Source: Coriolopsis trogii (Eukaryota > Basidiomycota > Agaricomycetes > Polyporales > Polyporaceae). Taken from it: 64,000 nt of DNA. Each line of letters begins with the position of its first letter. Positions within the stretch are counted from its first letter, which is position 1. The notes beneath the pieces were generated by a model. The model was not told the origin of the DNA and ran no database searches. It saw nothing but the letters and a program-made list of their open reading frames with translations. This document shows, one piece after another, positions 9,290 to 20,091 of this stretch. Position numbers and translations under genes: made by a program. The DNA lies in the NCBI GenBank assembly GCA_020543525.1, contig JAHYIO010000031.1, forward strand, positions 3,162,001-3,226,000, read 5' to 3'.

Positions 9290-10719
9290 ATGGCAAACAA
9301 CCCGTTCAACACGACTCCTCCCCTTCCTTCTCTTCCTCCTGACCAATCATCGGACCCGTTCTCTCATCCCGACGACCTCAATGTCGACCCCGCACTCGCT
9401 CAACTCCGTTTCCTCCGTGCTCTTCAAGACTAGGGAAAAACGCGGGTCTGGCAGACCCGCGCGGGTTTTGATACCCGTACCCGTACGGGTACGGGTGTGG
9501 GTACCTCTCGGCCGACCCGTATGAAAACCCGTACCCGCGCGGGTACGGGTTTCATTCCCCCCTCCAGGCGTTTAAGCCTTTTGTTGGTGAGTTCTGAGGG
9601 CATAAGTACGGGTCAAACCCGTGAACCCGTGGTTCGGTTTGGTACCCGCGAGAAACCCGTACCCGATCTGCGGGTACGGGTTTTTCGTGGGTACGGGTAC
9701 GGGTCTTGACCTGGACACCCGCGGGTATACCCGCGCCAGTCCCTATTCAAGACTCTCAGGCCGCCCTTGCTCACAATCTGGCCAACTTCTCCTCCATCAT
9801 GGCCAGTCTGGGTAACGGTTCTCTCGTGCTCACCGACCGCGTCAACGCACTCAGCAACATCGCGGCTGCCCCTAAACCACCCCCTATTCCACGCTTCCGA
9901 GAACCCGTGGTGTTCACGGGGTCCTCCTCCGACGTCGACACATTCCTTCACTCCATGTCAGCTGCTCTCGCACTCCAAGGCACGGCGCTATCCACGGACT
10001 TTGCCCGCGCTACGTACTTTAGCACCTACCTAGGTTTGGGCGACCCCAGCGACTGGTTCAAGTCCATTGAGCTGACCAGGACCGATCTTCTCAATGACAT
10101 CACCGCGCTCTTCGCTGAATTCCGCGTCCATTTCGGCGATCCCAATCTCTCAGCGACGAGTCTGCGCAAACTGCAGACCCTCCGGCAGAAAGGTCCGTGC
10201 TCTCAGTACAAGGCGCGGTTCATCGCGCTCCTCGCGCATGTCACCCTTTCTGAACAGTCTAAGATCGACATATTCAAGACTGGCCTCAAGCCGGAGGTTC
10301 GTAACGCGCTCGCTGCGCGCGGTCGCCGTCACCAACCCTCTTCCTTCCTGGAGCTCATGGAGGATGCTGTCGACATTGACAACGAGCAGCACGCTAATTG
10401 TATGCTCGAACGCGCGCACAACGGCAATGGCAATGGCAACCGTCTGAAGACGTCCCAGTCTTCCGCTGTCCAACAATCTTCCTCGACCACCGCTGTGACT
10501 GCTCATTCTGGCGTGGTTCCGATGGAGATTGATGCGACAAGCATAGGACGTGGACGTCTCGACGACAAGGAACGCCAACGCCGTCGAGACCTCAACCTCT
10601 GCCGCTATTGTGGAGGGTCTGGCCATATTGCCGCGTCCTGCCCGAACCTCTCTGAGGCCGCGAAGAAGCGCAACGCTGCGCGTAGTAACGCAGCGAAGCC
10701 CTCCGCGGCCAAATCGTGA
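9290..10719 (+). pseudogene. gag: Retroelement gag, split by a MITE
   Basis: The ATG at 9290 opens a frame of 47 codons (MANNPFNTTPP...) that ends in TAG exactly at the first bases of an inserted MITE at 9431. The same frame resumes at 9754, after the second copy of the 8-bp target duplication, and runs to TGA at 10717-10719. It encodes a capsid-like segment (FREPVVFTGSSSDVDTF, LGDPSDWF, FRVHFGDPN, FIALLAHV) and a single zinc knuckle, CRYCGGSGHIAASC (about 10600-10640), that binds the element's RNA. The Gag tail is Ala/Lys-rich. An ATG inside the MITE (9706) could give an N-truncated Gag. The insertion should abolish full-length Gag from this copy. Confidence 0.85.
9431..9745. mobile_element. 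hAT-type MITE nested in gag
   Basis: The insert is 315 bp with ends TAGGGA...TCCCTA and an 8-bp target duplication TTCAAGAC (9423-9430 and 9746-9753), the duplication length of hAT transposons. The terminal repeats are about 16 bp and imperfect: TAGGGAAAAACGCGGG against TAGGGACTGGCGCGGG. The interior is dominated by head-to-head copies of a CCCGTACCCG/CGGGTACGGG motif, as expected of subterminal transposase-binding sites. There is no transposase, so it is non-autonomous. It arrived after the retroelement, since it interrupts gag and its removal with one duplication leaves the gag frame intact. Confidence 0.9.
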
Positions 10720-10777
10720 GTGACTCGCCTCGCCCGCAGAGCAGATGACTGGTTGATGATCCGGGCACATCTTACAG
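10716..10777 (+). other. Candidate spliceosomal intron joining gag to pol
   Basis: These 62 nt begin GTGAGT and end CTTACAG, a typical length and sequence for an intron in this genome. They contain the gag stop codon and the only other in-frame stop before pol. Joining 10715 to 10778 moves exactly from the gag frame to the pol frame at a Ser codon. Unspliced RNA would give Gag; spliced RNA would give Gag-Pol. This is inferred from sequence only; a programmed frameshift or internal initiation are alternatives. Confidence 0.5.
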
Positions 10778-13700
10778 ACAGTCTCGTCCACCAGTCTCAG
10801 AGTACGTCCGGTTCTCGGATGGCTCATATGCTCCACGTTCTCCTCTTCCTCCTCCTCCTCACTTTATCTTCGCTCTTGGCACCCATACCTTTTCACCGCA
10901 GCATTTCTTCATCTCTATCATTCTCTCCTTTCCCAATATAAAACCCATACGTACGTACACTATGATTGATTCCGGCGCCTCGAACTCTGTCATCTCGCAT
11001 GAGTTTGCGGTCCGCCATTCTCTTCCTCGTCGAAATAAAACCACACCTGTTCCTGTTCTTGCCGTTGACGACCGACCCATAGCTTCAGGCTTGGTCACTC
11101 AGGATATCACTACGCAATTACAAATACAAAACCATTCCGAAACCCTCTCTCTTTCTGTAGTATCTGTCTCATATCCCGTTATTCTTGGCTTCGACTGGCT
11201 ACGTCGTCATAATCCTGATATTGATTGGGCACGATTGCAACTCACACTTCATTGCTGTCGCACTATAGGTTCTACGCCCACGCGCACACTCGCTCTGCCT
11301 GCCGACGACGTTTCCACGTCTCGGGACAGGCCCTCTCTCGCCACGTCGTCTTCGAACACGTTGGATGGCCACGGTCGCCCTTTGTTGCTTCGGCCGGGTT
11401 CGGATGGCTTCGGTCGCCCCACATCCCCGGTTTCCTGCTCTCCTGGTCCCCGCATTCGGACGCTAATGGCTAAGAAGTTTCTTAAGACTATACGCACCGA
11501 TAACGCGGCTATCTCGGCCTTCACCTTCGATCCCAAGTCCAGCACGGTCTCATCCTCGCTCAACAACGCGCTTCACGACTACTACGACGCTGAGCCCGAC
11601 CCTTCTGAATGGGATAACATTCGAGAAAGCATCCCTCCGCCCTACCACGACTTCCAAGACACTATCTTCAATCCAAAGGAATTCGACCACCTACCTCCTC
11701 ATCGACCCTACAACGTTGACATTGACCTTGAACCTGGCAAGACTCCTCTGTTTGGCCCACTCTATCGACTTTCTGCCGATGAACGCGACGCTCTTGCCAA
11801 GCATCTAGCCGAAAACCTCAAACGCGGACACATCCGACGATCCTCCTCACAGTGCGCCGCTCCGGTTCTATTCACACGCAAGAAGACGGGCGAACTTTGA
11901 CTCTGTGTCGACTTCCGCAAGCTCAATGCTATCACGCGCAAGAACCGGTATCCTCTTTCTCTCGTGAACGACTTGCTCGACCGTATCCAAGGCTCCAAGA
12001 TCTTCACCGTCATTGACCTCAAGTCTGCCTACTCACATGTACGAATCAAGGATGGCGACGAGTGGAAGACAGCCTTTCGAACACCTCTCAGTCTATTCGA
12101 GCACCTTGTCATGCCTTATGGTCTTACCAACGCCCCCGCCGCCTTCCAGTCCTTCATCCAAGATGTCCTTCGCGAGCACCTCGATGTCTTCTGTGTAGCG
12201 TACCTCGACGATATACTAATATTCTCTCGCACTCCAGAAGAGCACAAGAAACACGTCCGTCTCGTGCTCGAGAAGTTGCGCGATACAAAGTTGTACGCTA
12301 ACCCCAGAAAATGTGAATGGCACAAGTCGTCGGTGGAGTTTCTTGGCTACATCATCGGTGCGGATGGCGTCAGCATGAACCCGAAGAAGCTCACCACGAT
12401 CATGGACTGGCCGGAGCCAGAGAACATCAAGGACGTTCAGTCCTTCCTCGGCTTCGCTAATTTCTACAGGCGGTTTATCCCTCACTTCTCCCGCATTGTT
12501 CTACCGCTCACCGCTTTGACCCAGAAGATAGTGCAGTTCGTCTTCGGGCAGGAGCAGCGCGACGCCTTCTCAAAGCTCAAGGAGGCTTTCCTCAGCGCTC
12601 CAGTGTTGCGGCACTACGATCCTCTCGCTCCTTGCACGGTGTTCACGGATGCCTCGGACTATGCCCTCTCTGGTGTACTACATCAGCCCGACGAGTCTGG
12701 TGACCTTCATCCGGTCGCTTTCCACTCGCGCAAGTTCACACCAGCGGAAATCAACTACGATATTCACGACAAGGAACTTCTTGCCATCGTCGACACATTC
12801 CGGGAGATGCGTGCTTGGGTTCTGGGCTCGCCGCACCCGATTTTGGTTGTATGCGATCACCGCAACCTTGAGTACTTCATGTCCTCTCAGTTGCTCAATC
12901 GACGTCAAGCACGATGGGCAATGTTTCTGTCCGACTACGATTTCCAGCTTACCTGGGCTCCAGGCTCCGACAATGTCGCTGACGCTCCATCACGTCGACC
13001 GGACTTTCTGCCTCAAAGAGGGGATGATGTCCTCACCGGACAGCGCCAGATAATTCTCACAGCGCGCCATATCTCTCCTCTCTACCCTCCGGTTGAACCG
13101 TCGGCTGATACACCCCCTGCTTTTGTTACAGCTGCTTTGACAATGCTGTCCCTAGACAGTTCGGACCTTCTTGACAAGTTCAAGACTGCTTTCGCAACTG
13201 ATGACACTTGGCGCGAAGCGGTTGCGAATGGGAGTTCGGACTTTTCTGTGCAGCGGGACCTTGTCTTCCATAAAGGGAGACTCTATGTCCCTCCGTCATT
13301 GCGGCAGGACATCCTCCATTCACGGCATGACGTCCCTTCCACAGGTCATCCAGGTCGCACGCGTACCACCGCACTTGTCATGCGCGACTACTCTTGGCCT
13401 GGCGTGAACACATACGTCCGTCGCTACTGCGAGGCCTGCGATACATGCGCGCGCATCAAGGTGCCACGTCACAAACCGTACGGCCTCCTACACCCGCTGG
13501 AGATTCCGGATTGGCCGTGGCGAGCCATCACCTTCGATCTAATCGTCAAACTACCACTCTCGCATGGGTACGACTCCATCCTTGTGGTGTGCGATCGTCT
13601 TACGCGCGCTGCTCACTTCATCCCATGCAACGAGTCTATGGACGCCCCTCATCTTGCGCAGCTCTTTTTAGATCGAATCTTTCGCCATCACGGCCTTCCC

Positions 13701-14786
13701 GACTCCATCGTGTCCGACCGCGGCTCTGTCTTTGTCTCGAACTTCTGGACGGCTCTATGCGCACTACTTCACATCAATGTCAAGGCCTCAACCGCCTTCC
13801 ATCCTCAGACCGACGGTCTCACAGAGCGCACCAACCAGACGCTCCAGACCTACCTGCGCGCATACTGCTCCTACCAGCAAGATGATTGGGTGGACTATTT
13901 GCCCCTTGCCGAATTCGCCTTCAATAACCTCGAGAACGCGTCCACGCACCAGACACCGTTCTTCGCGAACTTTGGCTACCACCCGACCTTCGAGCCTCGA
14001 CTCGCCGAACCCTCCACTGTCCCTGCAGCTGCGGATCTGGTCGCACGTCTCGACGTCATCCATGCTGAGCTTCGCGCTGAACTTGCGCACTCGCAGGAGC
14101 GTCAAGCGCGCTACTATGACTGCCATGCACTCCCTGATCCCGACTTTGCCCCGGGTCGTCTTGTCTGGCTACTGTGTCGCAACATCACCACGACGCGACC
14201 GTCGGACAAGCTCGACCATCGGCGGCTTGGTCCCTATCCTGTCGAACGAAAGGTTGCGCCTAATGCGTACCTTCTTCAACTTCCCTCCTACCTCTCCCGT
14301 CTCTATCCCGTGTTCCACGTCTCTCTCCTCAAGCCTTATGCCGATCCCTCTCTCTTTCATCCCCATGCCCAGCCCATTCCTTTTGATCTCCCTGATGACC
14401 CTGCTCTTCGCATTACTGACGTACGCGACTCTCGCCGCATCGGTCAGCGCTACAATTACCTCATCGAGTACAACCACTCCTCTCCCGACGAAAATGTTTG
14501 GGTTCCCCTCTACGATATTCCTTTTTCTGATCACGTTCACAAACTCATCACTCGTTTCCATCGATGCAACCCTCGTGCTCCGCGTCCACATCCCATTGTA
14601 TTCGAAAAAACCACTACTTACTCGGACATTCCTGCTGCTAATGTTCCCACCTTCCATTCCCACTCTCCTTCTCCTTCGCCACCTCCCGCCCCTCCTTTTG
14701 ATCCCATTCGCATTTACTCTCCTCCTCCCCAGACAACCCTACGCTCTGGTCGCATTTCCAAGCCCCCTACTCGCCTCAACCTCTGA
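10778..14786 (+). pseudogene. pol: Retroelement pol (protease, RT, RNase H, integrase, chromodomain), one in-frame stop
   Basis: The frame is open from about 10749. Domains in order: retropepsin-type protease with the DSGA catalytic motif at 10968-10979 and an ILGFDWL segment; reverse transcriptase with VIDLKSAYSHVRI and the YLDD box at 12201-12212; RNase H with its acidic residues in FTDASDYALSG, HDKELLAIV, VVCDHRNLEYF and NVADAPSR; integrase with a zinc-binding CEACDTCARIK segment and the DD-E residues in FDLIVKL, SDRGSVF and TDGLTERTNQ; and a chromodomain-like tail, DSRRIGQRYNYLIEYN...NVWVP. A TGA at 11898-11900 interrupts RT where relatives have Arg before the LCVDFRKLN block, consistent with a CGA-to-TGA change. 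Otherwise the frame is intact for more than 1,300 codons. Confidence 0.9.
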
Positions 14787-14802
14787 CCATACTTGCGCCA
14801 TC

Positions 14803-14815
14803 GAAGAGGGGATGG
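14803..14815 (+). other. Polypurine tract
   Basis: GAAGAGGGGATGG lies directly against the 3' LTR, where plus-strand DNA synthesis of LTR retroelements is primed. One T interrupts the run. Confidence 0.7.
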
Positions 14816-14946
14816 TGTCACGGGCAAGGCCCGTGACGCTGTCTCAGTCTTGTCTTGTAGGAGTATATGTTCTGATTCTGTACATACGGGACGTTAGCGA
14901 GCAACGCAGTTCTTGATTTTGACCTCTCGAGACCTTGCCCGTCACA
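14816..14946 (+). repeat. 3' LTR
   Basis: The repeat is 131 bp. It differs from the 5' LTR by one C/T change near the end and by the hairpin loop, AAG instead of CTT (14826-14828), while both 9-bp stems are perfect. Confidence 0.9.
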
Positions 14947-14951
14947 TAGGC
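14947..14951. repeat. Right target-site duplication (TAGGC)
   Basis: The five bases match 9054-9058 and confirm the element's outer limits. Confidence 0.9.
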
Positions 14952-15119
14952 GCCAGTAGAGTACTTCTACCTCAACATGAATTTTGAGAGGAATCCATTG
15001 AGTTGCGGAAGAGATATCGTCGATACACTCGTTTCACCCCAGAAGCGACACAAAGCCGTCCCGCCTGGTTGCCTGAGCTCTCCTCATCGTTCACCTTTCC
15101 GGAGTAGCTCGGAAATTTA

Positions 15120-15631
15120 TAAGGTATGCCCAGCACAGACTCGACTATGTCGTTACAGCGTTACTTGCTGTGACAGATCACGTGAACTGACATAACTTGT
15201 GATATTGCAAATGTCAAGCTTTGTCTTCAACACTTCCAGGAGGTGCTCAAGTATTAGAACAGGCTCTAGACTACTTTTTGCACTGTTTGAAATACATAAG
15301 AGGTACACCCGTACACGGTACAATGTAGAATACTGAGAAGGACTTCAAAGATCAAGTGGCTTATCCGTCCCAATTACCCGATAAACGCCCTAAGAATTAC
15401 TGTAGGGACCAAAACTTTTGAAATGGCTCAGGACGGACACACTGCACTGAAAATCAAGCAAGAACAAATATTGCGAGAGTGTTGTGGCCACAAGATGTTC
15501 TTTTTTGTTTAGTGATATATGGAGTCTGTACATTCTAGTTTGAAATGCAATGCTGTCCCTCCGCCAAACTGAGGGCAGCGTGACGGAAATAGGTCACCTG
15601 ACGTAGTCGAGTCTGTGCTGGGCATACCTTA
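15120..15631. mobile_element. TA-flanked MITE, 512 bp
   Basis: Inverted repeats of 32 bp bound the element, starting TAAGGTATGCCCAGCACAGA at 15120 and ending with the reverse complement at 15631, with one mismatch between the copies. A TA sits outside each end (15118-15119 and 15632-15633), again a mariner-type signature. The interior has no transposase frame and is AT-richer than its surroundings. The ends are unrelated to those of the MITE at 2.2 kb, so it belongs to a different family. The exact boundary could shift by two bases because the flanks read TATA. Confidence 0.8.
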
Positions 15632-16380
15632 TAGTGTATACTACTTGACCATTAGATGGTTTCTGTAAAAATTTAGCAGTCAGATGTGGAGGAACGCACT
15701 GGTTGCAAGACATTTGGCAGGAAACTTGCCGAAATATTGGCTTCATTGGAACATACTGGGGCCAAATGGGGCCCAATTCACTCCGGATTTTTTCCACAGT
15801 TGCGTAAAATCTAGTAGAATACGTCTATATACATTGCAGATTTATGGGGCGTATGGGGGATTCGTACAGCCAGTTGTGTCGCTTCTGGGGTGGGGCTAAG
15901 CGCCTGTGTCGCATCTGGGGTCACACTAGTATTGGAGGCAGGATAGTTGGCAGTTGATGATGGTGTGCAACGGAAGACTTGGACACGGTGTGTGACTGAC
16001 GGTATGATGAGATCAGATCTGGGAGACTAGTCTCGGTTGAGATCAGGATCGAATAACAAGTACGCGATAGGGTACGTACATACTCAGACTACATATCCAA
16101 CTACGACCAGTCTGAGTGCGATGACCCCTTCATCCATGCGGCGACTGTCCTCTGAGAACTGCTGTCATGTTTAGTGACGGGGTGCATCCAAGGGAAGGCT
16201 TGCAGTGGGAAGGGAACCGGCCCGGTGGGTGAGCTTCTCGATGACGCTACAACCGAGCGGCTGTGTCGCACACTCTTCCGGAGTCTTTCTTTCGCAAACG
16301 ACGTCCATCAACTATCCCAGCTTCAGTCCTCTCCTCATCCCACGTTCATATACTCTCATCGTCTTGTTTCTCTGCGTGCC
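15632..16380. other. Intergenic stretch before muskelin
   Basis: No gene is recognised. The last 200 bases are pyrimidine-rich in patches and are the likely muskelin promoter and 5' leader. Confidence 0.5.
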
Positions 16381-19300
16381 ATGGTGGACAACGTGGTAGA
16401 CCCAGACATCGTGACGGTTGGATACGACATTGCTGGCTCTTCTGAACATAGTGGCACATATGTCGCGGAGAACATCCTTGCAGACAAACCTCGCGACCAG
16501 ACAAGCCGATGGAGTGGCGCGACAGCTGCATCAAATGCAAGGCAATGGATCCGTCTCAGACTGAAGCATATATGTGTGCTTAGTAAGGGGTCCTCGTCGT
16601 CATTCTTCACACTAGCTTACCATCCCTGCAACAGAGAGCATTACGTTCGGCAAGGTTGGTAAGACTTGATACTTGCACGCCTCACTGCTTACTTTTTCAA
16701 TCAATCATTGGCTCCCCTAGTTCTACAAGGGTAAGTAACATTGTCTTGGAGCACACATTGTCGTATGTGAACGATGACGTACGATGAACAGCTCACCCAT
16801 GTAACATGAGAGATTTCAAGGTACTCGTCGGCATGACCGAGGGAAATATGACAGAGGTGGATGGTCAATAGGACCAACTTTCACTGAGCAGCGTTAACCA
16901 ACATACGATCATTATCAGGTCTTACAGGCGAGCCTCAAGAATGACTCAACACCCGAGACGTTTTCCATCAAGTCGACCAATCGCGTCGGTATGCCATTCC
17001 CTACAAGATTTGTAGAAGTTGTACCTTTATCGTGCGGCTCAATAGTCCTACAGTAGATTGGCCATCCGCTAACATCCATTGCAGTGCTCATGGGCAGAGT
17101 TTCAACACTTCAATATGGCATATATCTCTGTCAGGCATCACAGATGACACCTACGTCGAACGGATACGGCAAAGGCATAATGAGGTACCTACTAGCCATC
17201 GAGCTTCAAGTGACGCCACTCACCACTCTTAACAGTACCGCGAGAGCGTGGCGCTCCGCCAGATCCTCAAGCACCTACGACAACGCCGCTTCCTCACCCC
17301 AGTCGCCCAGATTATCGCCCGCTCCGGTCTCCAGCTCGAGCATCCACTTGTCACCTCCCTTCACGACGCATTCGTTCTGCGCGGCGACTGGGCCGAAACG
17401 GAGAAACTCGTCAAAGAATGTGCGGACGCCGGACTTCTACAGGCCTACCGGCAAGCCTGCCAGGCTCGCATGCGCTGGACGCGCCTCCGTGGGCTCGACG
17501 CAGACGGAGATCTTCCCTGCAGACGGGGCGGGCACGCCATGTGTATCGACGAGCGAAGCAGAATTATTTACCTCTTTGGTGGTTGGGACGGCCAACGGAG
17601 CCTCGATGACTTTTGGGCGTACGATATCGCCAAGGACACGTGGAGCTGTCTCAGTCTGGCGACGTCGAGAGAGAAGAACGGCCCAGGGCCGCGAGCGTGC
17701 CACAAGATGGTGTTCGATGGCAAGACGAGTTCGATATACCTTCTCGGCAAACTGGGTGATGGCGACGGGGCGGAGACGCATCGTGTGAGAATCGATATGC
17801 GCGATTCTCATGGCGCGAGGGACGGGACGTTGCCGTGGGGGGCTCCGATCGTTCCAGGAGCTGCCCCTCCAGAGGGTACTGTCCCCGCGGTACCGCTGGC
17901 TGGTGCATGGCCGTCGCACTGCTCTGAGTTTTACAGGTACCATACTCGTGGACTGGACGAGGGGAAGTGGGATCTCCTTTCCTTCGATACCGCTGTAAGT
18001 GATGACGCGGAAACAGCGCGTGCTTGAAGCTGAGCTTGTATTGATTAGTCTTCCGGGGGGCCACCGCTCATATCGGACCACCAGATGGCCATCGACAGCG
18101 AGGCGCAGATGATATACATCTCGGGTGGCCGAGTAGTCGACGCCGAGTGGGACGCCTTGAAGTTCTCTGGTCTGTACAGCTACGACATCCGGACTAGCAG
18201 GTGGAAGATGTACAAGTATGCCTCATTTGCTCACAATTGAGAATGATCGACTCACTGACCGTCTGTCTATAGCACATCGGACATGTACGCCGCTCATCCT
18301 TACATTCCACCGCGGTGGGGTAAGCCAGCGTCTCTCATTAGTATAGCGGATAACGCGACGCTGAAATCCATCCCCAGGACATTCGATGGTCCTGGATCCT
18401 ATATCGCAAACACTCTTCATTTTCGCCGGCCAGCGCGATGAACGGTACCTGTCCGACATGTATGCGTTCCATATACCCTCCAACACCGTGACCGAGCTCT
18501 TCTCCAACTTCACCGCTGCCGGTGGCCCCGACCCATGTTTCACACAACGCGCTGTCATCGATCCGGAGAAGCGTGAGATATACGTGTGCGTTCTCTAGAG
18601 TCACCTCCATTAGGAACACCTGGCTAATGCTGCCATATATGTTTGTGTACAGTATCGGAGGACTCATGCGTGCGAAGACCACGGAGAACCCCGTCATCGG
18701 AGGCGAGTCCCCTTACTGGATCTACCGCTACGACCGCCCCGAGCTCCCAGGGAAGTGGGACAAGGTCTTACCAGGCAAGGACTGGGACCCGGTCTGTCCG
18801 CAGCCCCGGTACGCGCATCAGATCGTGTACGAGTCGAAGACGGGAAGTCTGTTCATGCATGGCGGTAATGCGGGGTTGGGTCTGGACGACGTGGAGGGTG
18901 ATACAGACGGCCGTCCGTCGAGCTCGGGCGGGGGTGTAGGCACCTCACGGACGGCTCGGGATACCGACAATAGGAGGCTGGATGATTTCTGGCGCCTGGA
19001 CATCGTACGGTACGTGGTCTGTCTGCAAACCGATCGCGGTGCGATGCACGGTGCTCAGATGATCATCCCCGACCTGGCATGCTCAGTCCAAGCAACGAAG
19101 AGATCGTACGGCGCGCGATCTACGAGGTCAGGCAGCAGCAGTGAGTGTTCACGCCGTCCTCATAACGACACAGAACTGTCGATTGTCCTGACGCGTTGTG
19201 TTCTGTAGATTCCGCGAAATGTGCGAGGACGGGCCACCTATCAAGGCGCTGACGTTCCTGCAGACCCGCGTGTCCGCTGTCGTGAACCACGAAGACGCGG

Positions 19301-19722
19301 AGGAAGCGGCCGTCTTCCGCTCGCTCCTCTCTGCGCACCTCCTCTCAGCTCCCGCACGATCCAGTATGCCTGCGTCCACGTCGGCAGGGACAGGCTCAGG
19401 ACGTGGGACTCCAGTGCCTGCGACAACTGCCGCCAGCGCGGCGACAGCGGCGACTGCAACAGGGAGCGACCGCGAGGACAGCCCCCCGCCCCGTAAACGA
19501 TCGCGCCCGAGCTCGCCCTCCCCGCCTAACCCCGGTGCGAGTGGGTCAGTGATCAAGTTCGAGCGGGATCCGGGAGAGGAAGGTGGGAGTGCGCCGTCGC
19601 CGGAGCGCTACAAGCAGCGGACGGAGATGTATGAGAAGCTGCTTGCGTTCGTGAATGCGGAGGCTAAACAGCCGGACGAGGACCTGATGGAGATGCTCTC
19701 CGGGGATGGCCTTGTTATCTAG
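16381..19722 (+). CDS. MKLN1: Muskelin homologue (CTLH/GID E3-ligase kelch protein)
   Basis: The ATG at 16381 opens the muskelin N-terminal discoidin-like domain: SGTYVAENILADKP, SRWSG, RQWIRLRL. It continues through several tiny exons (SITFGK, FYK, HPCNMRDFKVLVGMTEGNMTE) to SFNTSIWHISLSGI. From about 17,235 follows the LisH/CTLH-type helical block (YRESVALRQILKHLRQ...LEHPLVTSLHDAFVLRGDW). Then come kelch repeats: RGGHAMCID...YLFGGWDG, ARACHKMVFD, SDHQMAIDSEAQMIYISGG, HSMVLD...FAGQRDERYLSDMY, RYAHQIVYES. The muskelin C-terminal segment begins near 19,210 (FREMCEDGPPIKALTFLQTRVSAVVNHED) and ends at 19722 after a Ser/Ala-rich spacer not usual in animals. In animals muskelin is a subunit or substrate adaptor of the CTLH ubiquitin ligase. 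The first exon-intron borders are approximate; one exon is only 10 nt (16721-16730). Identification is strong. Confidence 0.92.
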
Positions 19723-20091
19723 GTCAGGGTGAGGTCTCGTGTGCGATAGGGATGAGGTTGACACAACTTGACACGACACGCACGTATGATGTTCAGTAGG
19801 TAGTCGCATAGGTTCCGGGCTGTTTTGGTCCAGTCGTGGTGTGCATGTGTAGCTCCTAAGTCGTGCGTCTTGCATGATTAGCTCGTCTCAGCTCTCGCGT
19901 TTTGACTGTGGTCCGGCACGTCTTGGTCCTAGCATAGAGGGCATCTCGTCTTCCAGAGCGGAGGGCAATCAAGCCATCATACTCAGGAATGGATGATGTG
20001 AGGGAGAAGTATATGTAGTAGTCAGGAATACACTATCAAGTACAACGCGAGCATCGCGGGTATAGCTAAGGTTCTCCGTAGCGTACACTTT
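19723..20091. other. Convergent 3' region between muskelin and prefoldin 4
   Basis: The two genes end facing each other across about 370 bases. No gene is seen; the stretch holds the two 3' UTRs and terminators. Confidence 0.55.

Larger units (their letters stand above)
9059..14946 (+). mobile_element. Ty3/Gypsy chromovirus LTR retrotransposon, 5,888 bp
   Basis: The unit is bounded by 131-bp LTRs (9059-9189 and 14816-14946) that start TG and end CA, flanked by a perfect 5-bp target duplication TAGGC (9054-9058 and 14947-14951). The internal order is Gag with one CCHC zinc knuckle, aspartic protease, reverse transcriptase, RNase H, integrase and a C-terminal chromodomain-like segment, the order that defines chromoviruses of the Metaviridae. 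A polypurine tract abuts the 3' LTR. A 315-bp hAT-type MITE sits in gag and one stop codon interrupts the reverse transcriptase, so this copy is not autonomous. The LTRs differ by one substitution plus a flipped 3-nt hairpin loop, which suggests a fairly recent insertion. Confidence 0.95.

Noticed and set aside
9431..9745. CCCGTACCCG arrays read as telomere-like or simple tandem repeats
   Set aside because: The segment has defined ends, an 8-bp target duplication and head-to-head motif orientation, so it is a transposon, not a tandem array.
10720..10941. 73-codon frame between gag and pol
   Set aside because: The pol frame through the same bases continues into the protease; this one has only a hydrophobic low-complexity stretch.
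13732..14916. 394-codon plus-strand frame inside the retroelement
   Set aside because: It overlaps the integrase and chromodomain frame and has no motif; it is a shadow of pol.
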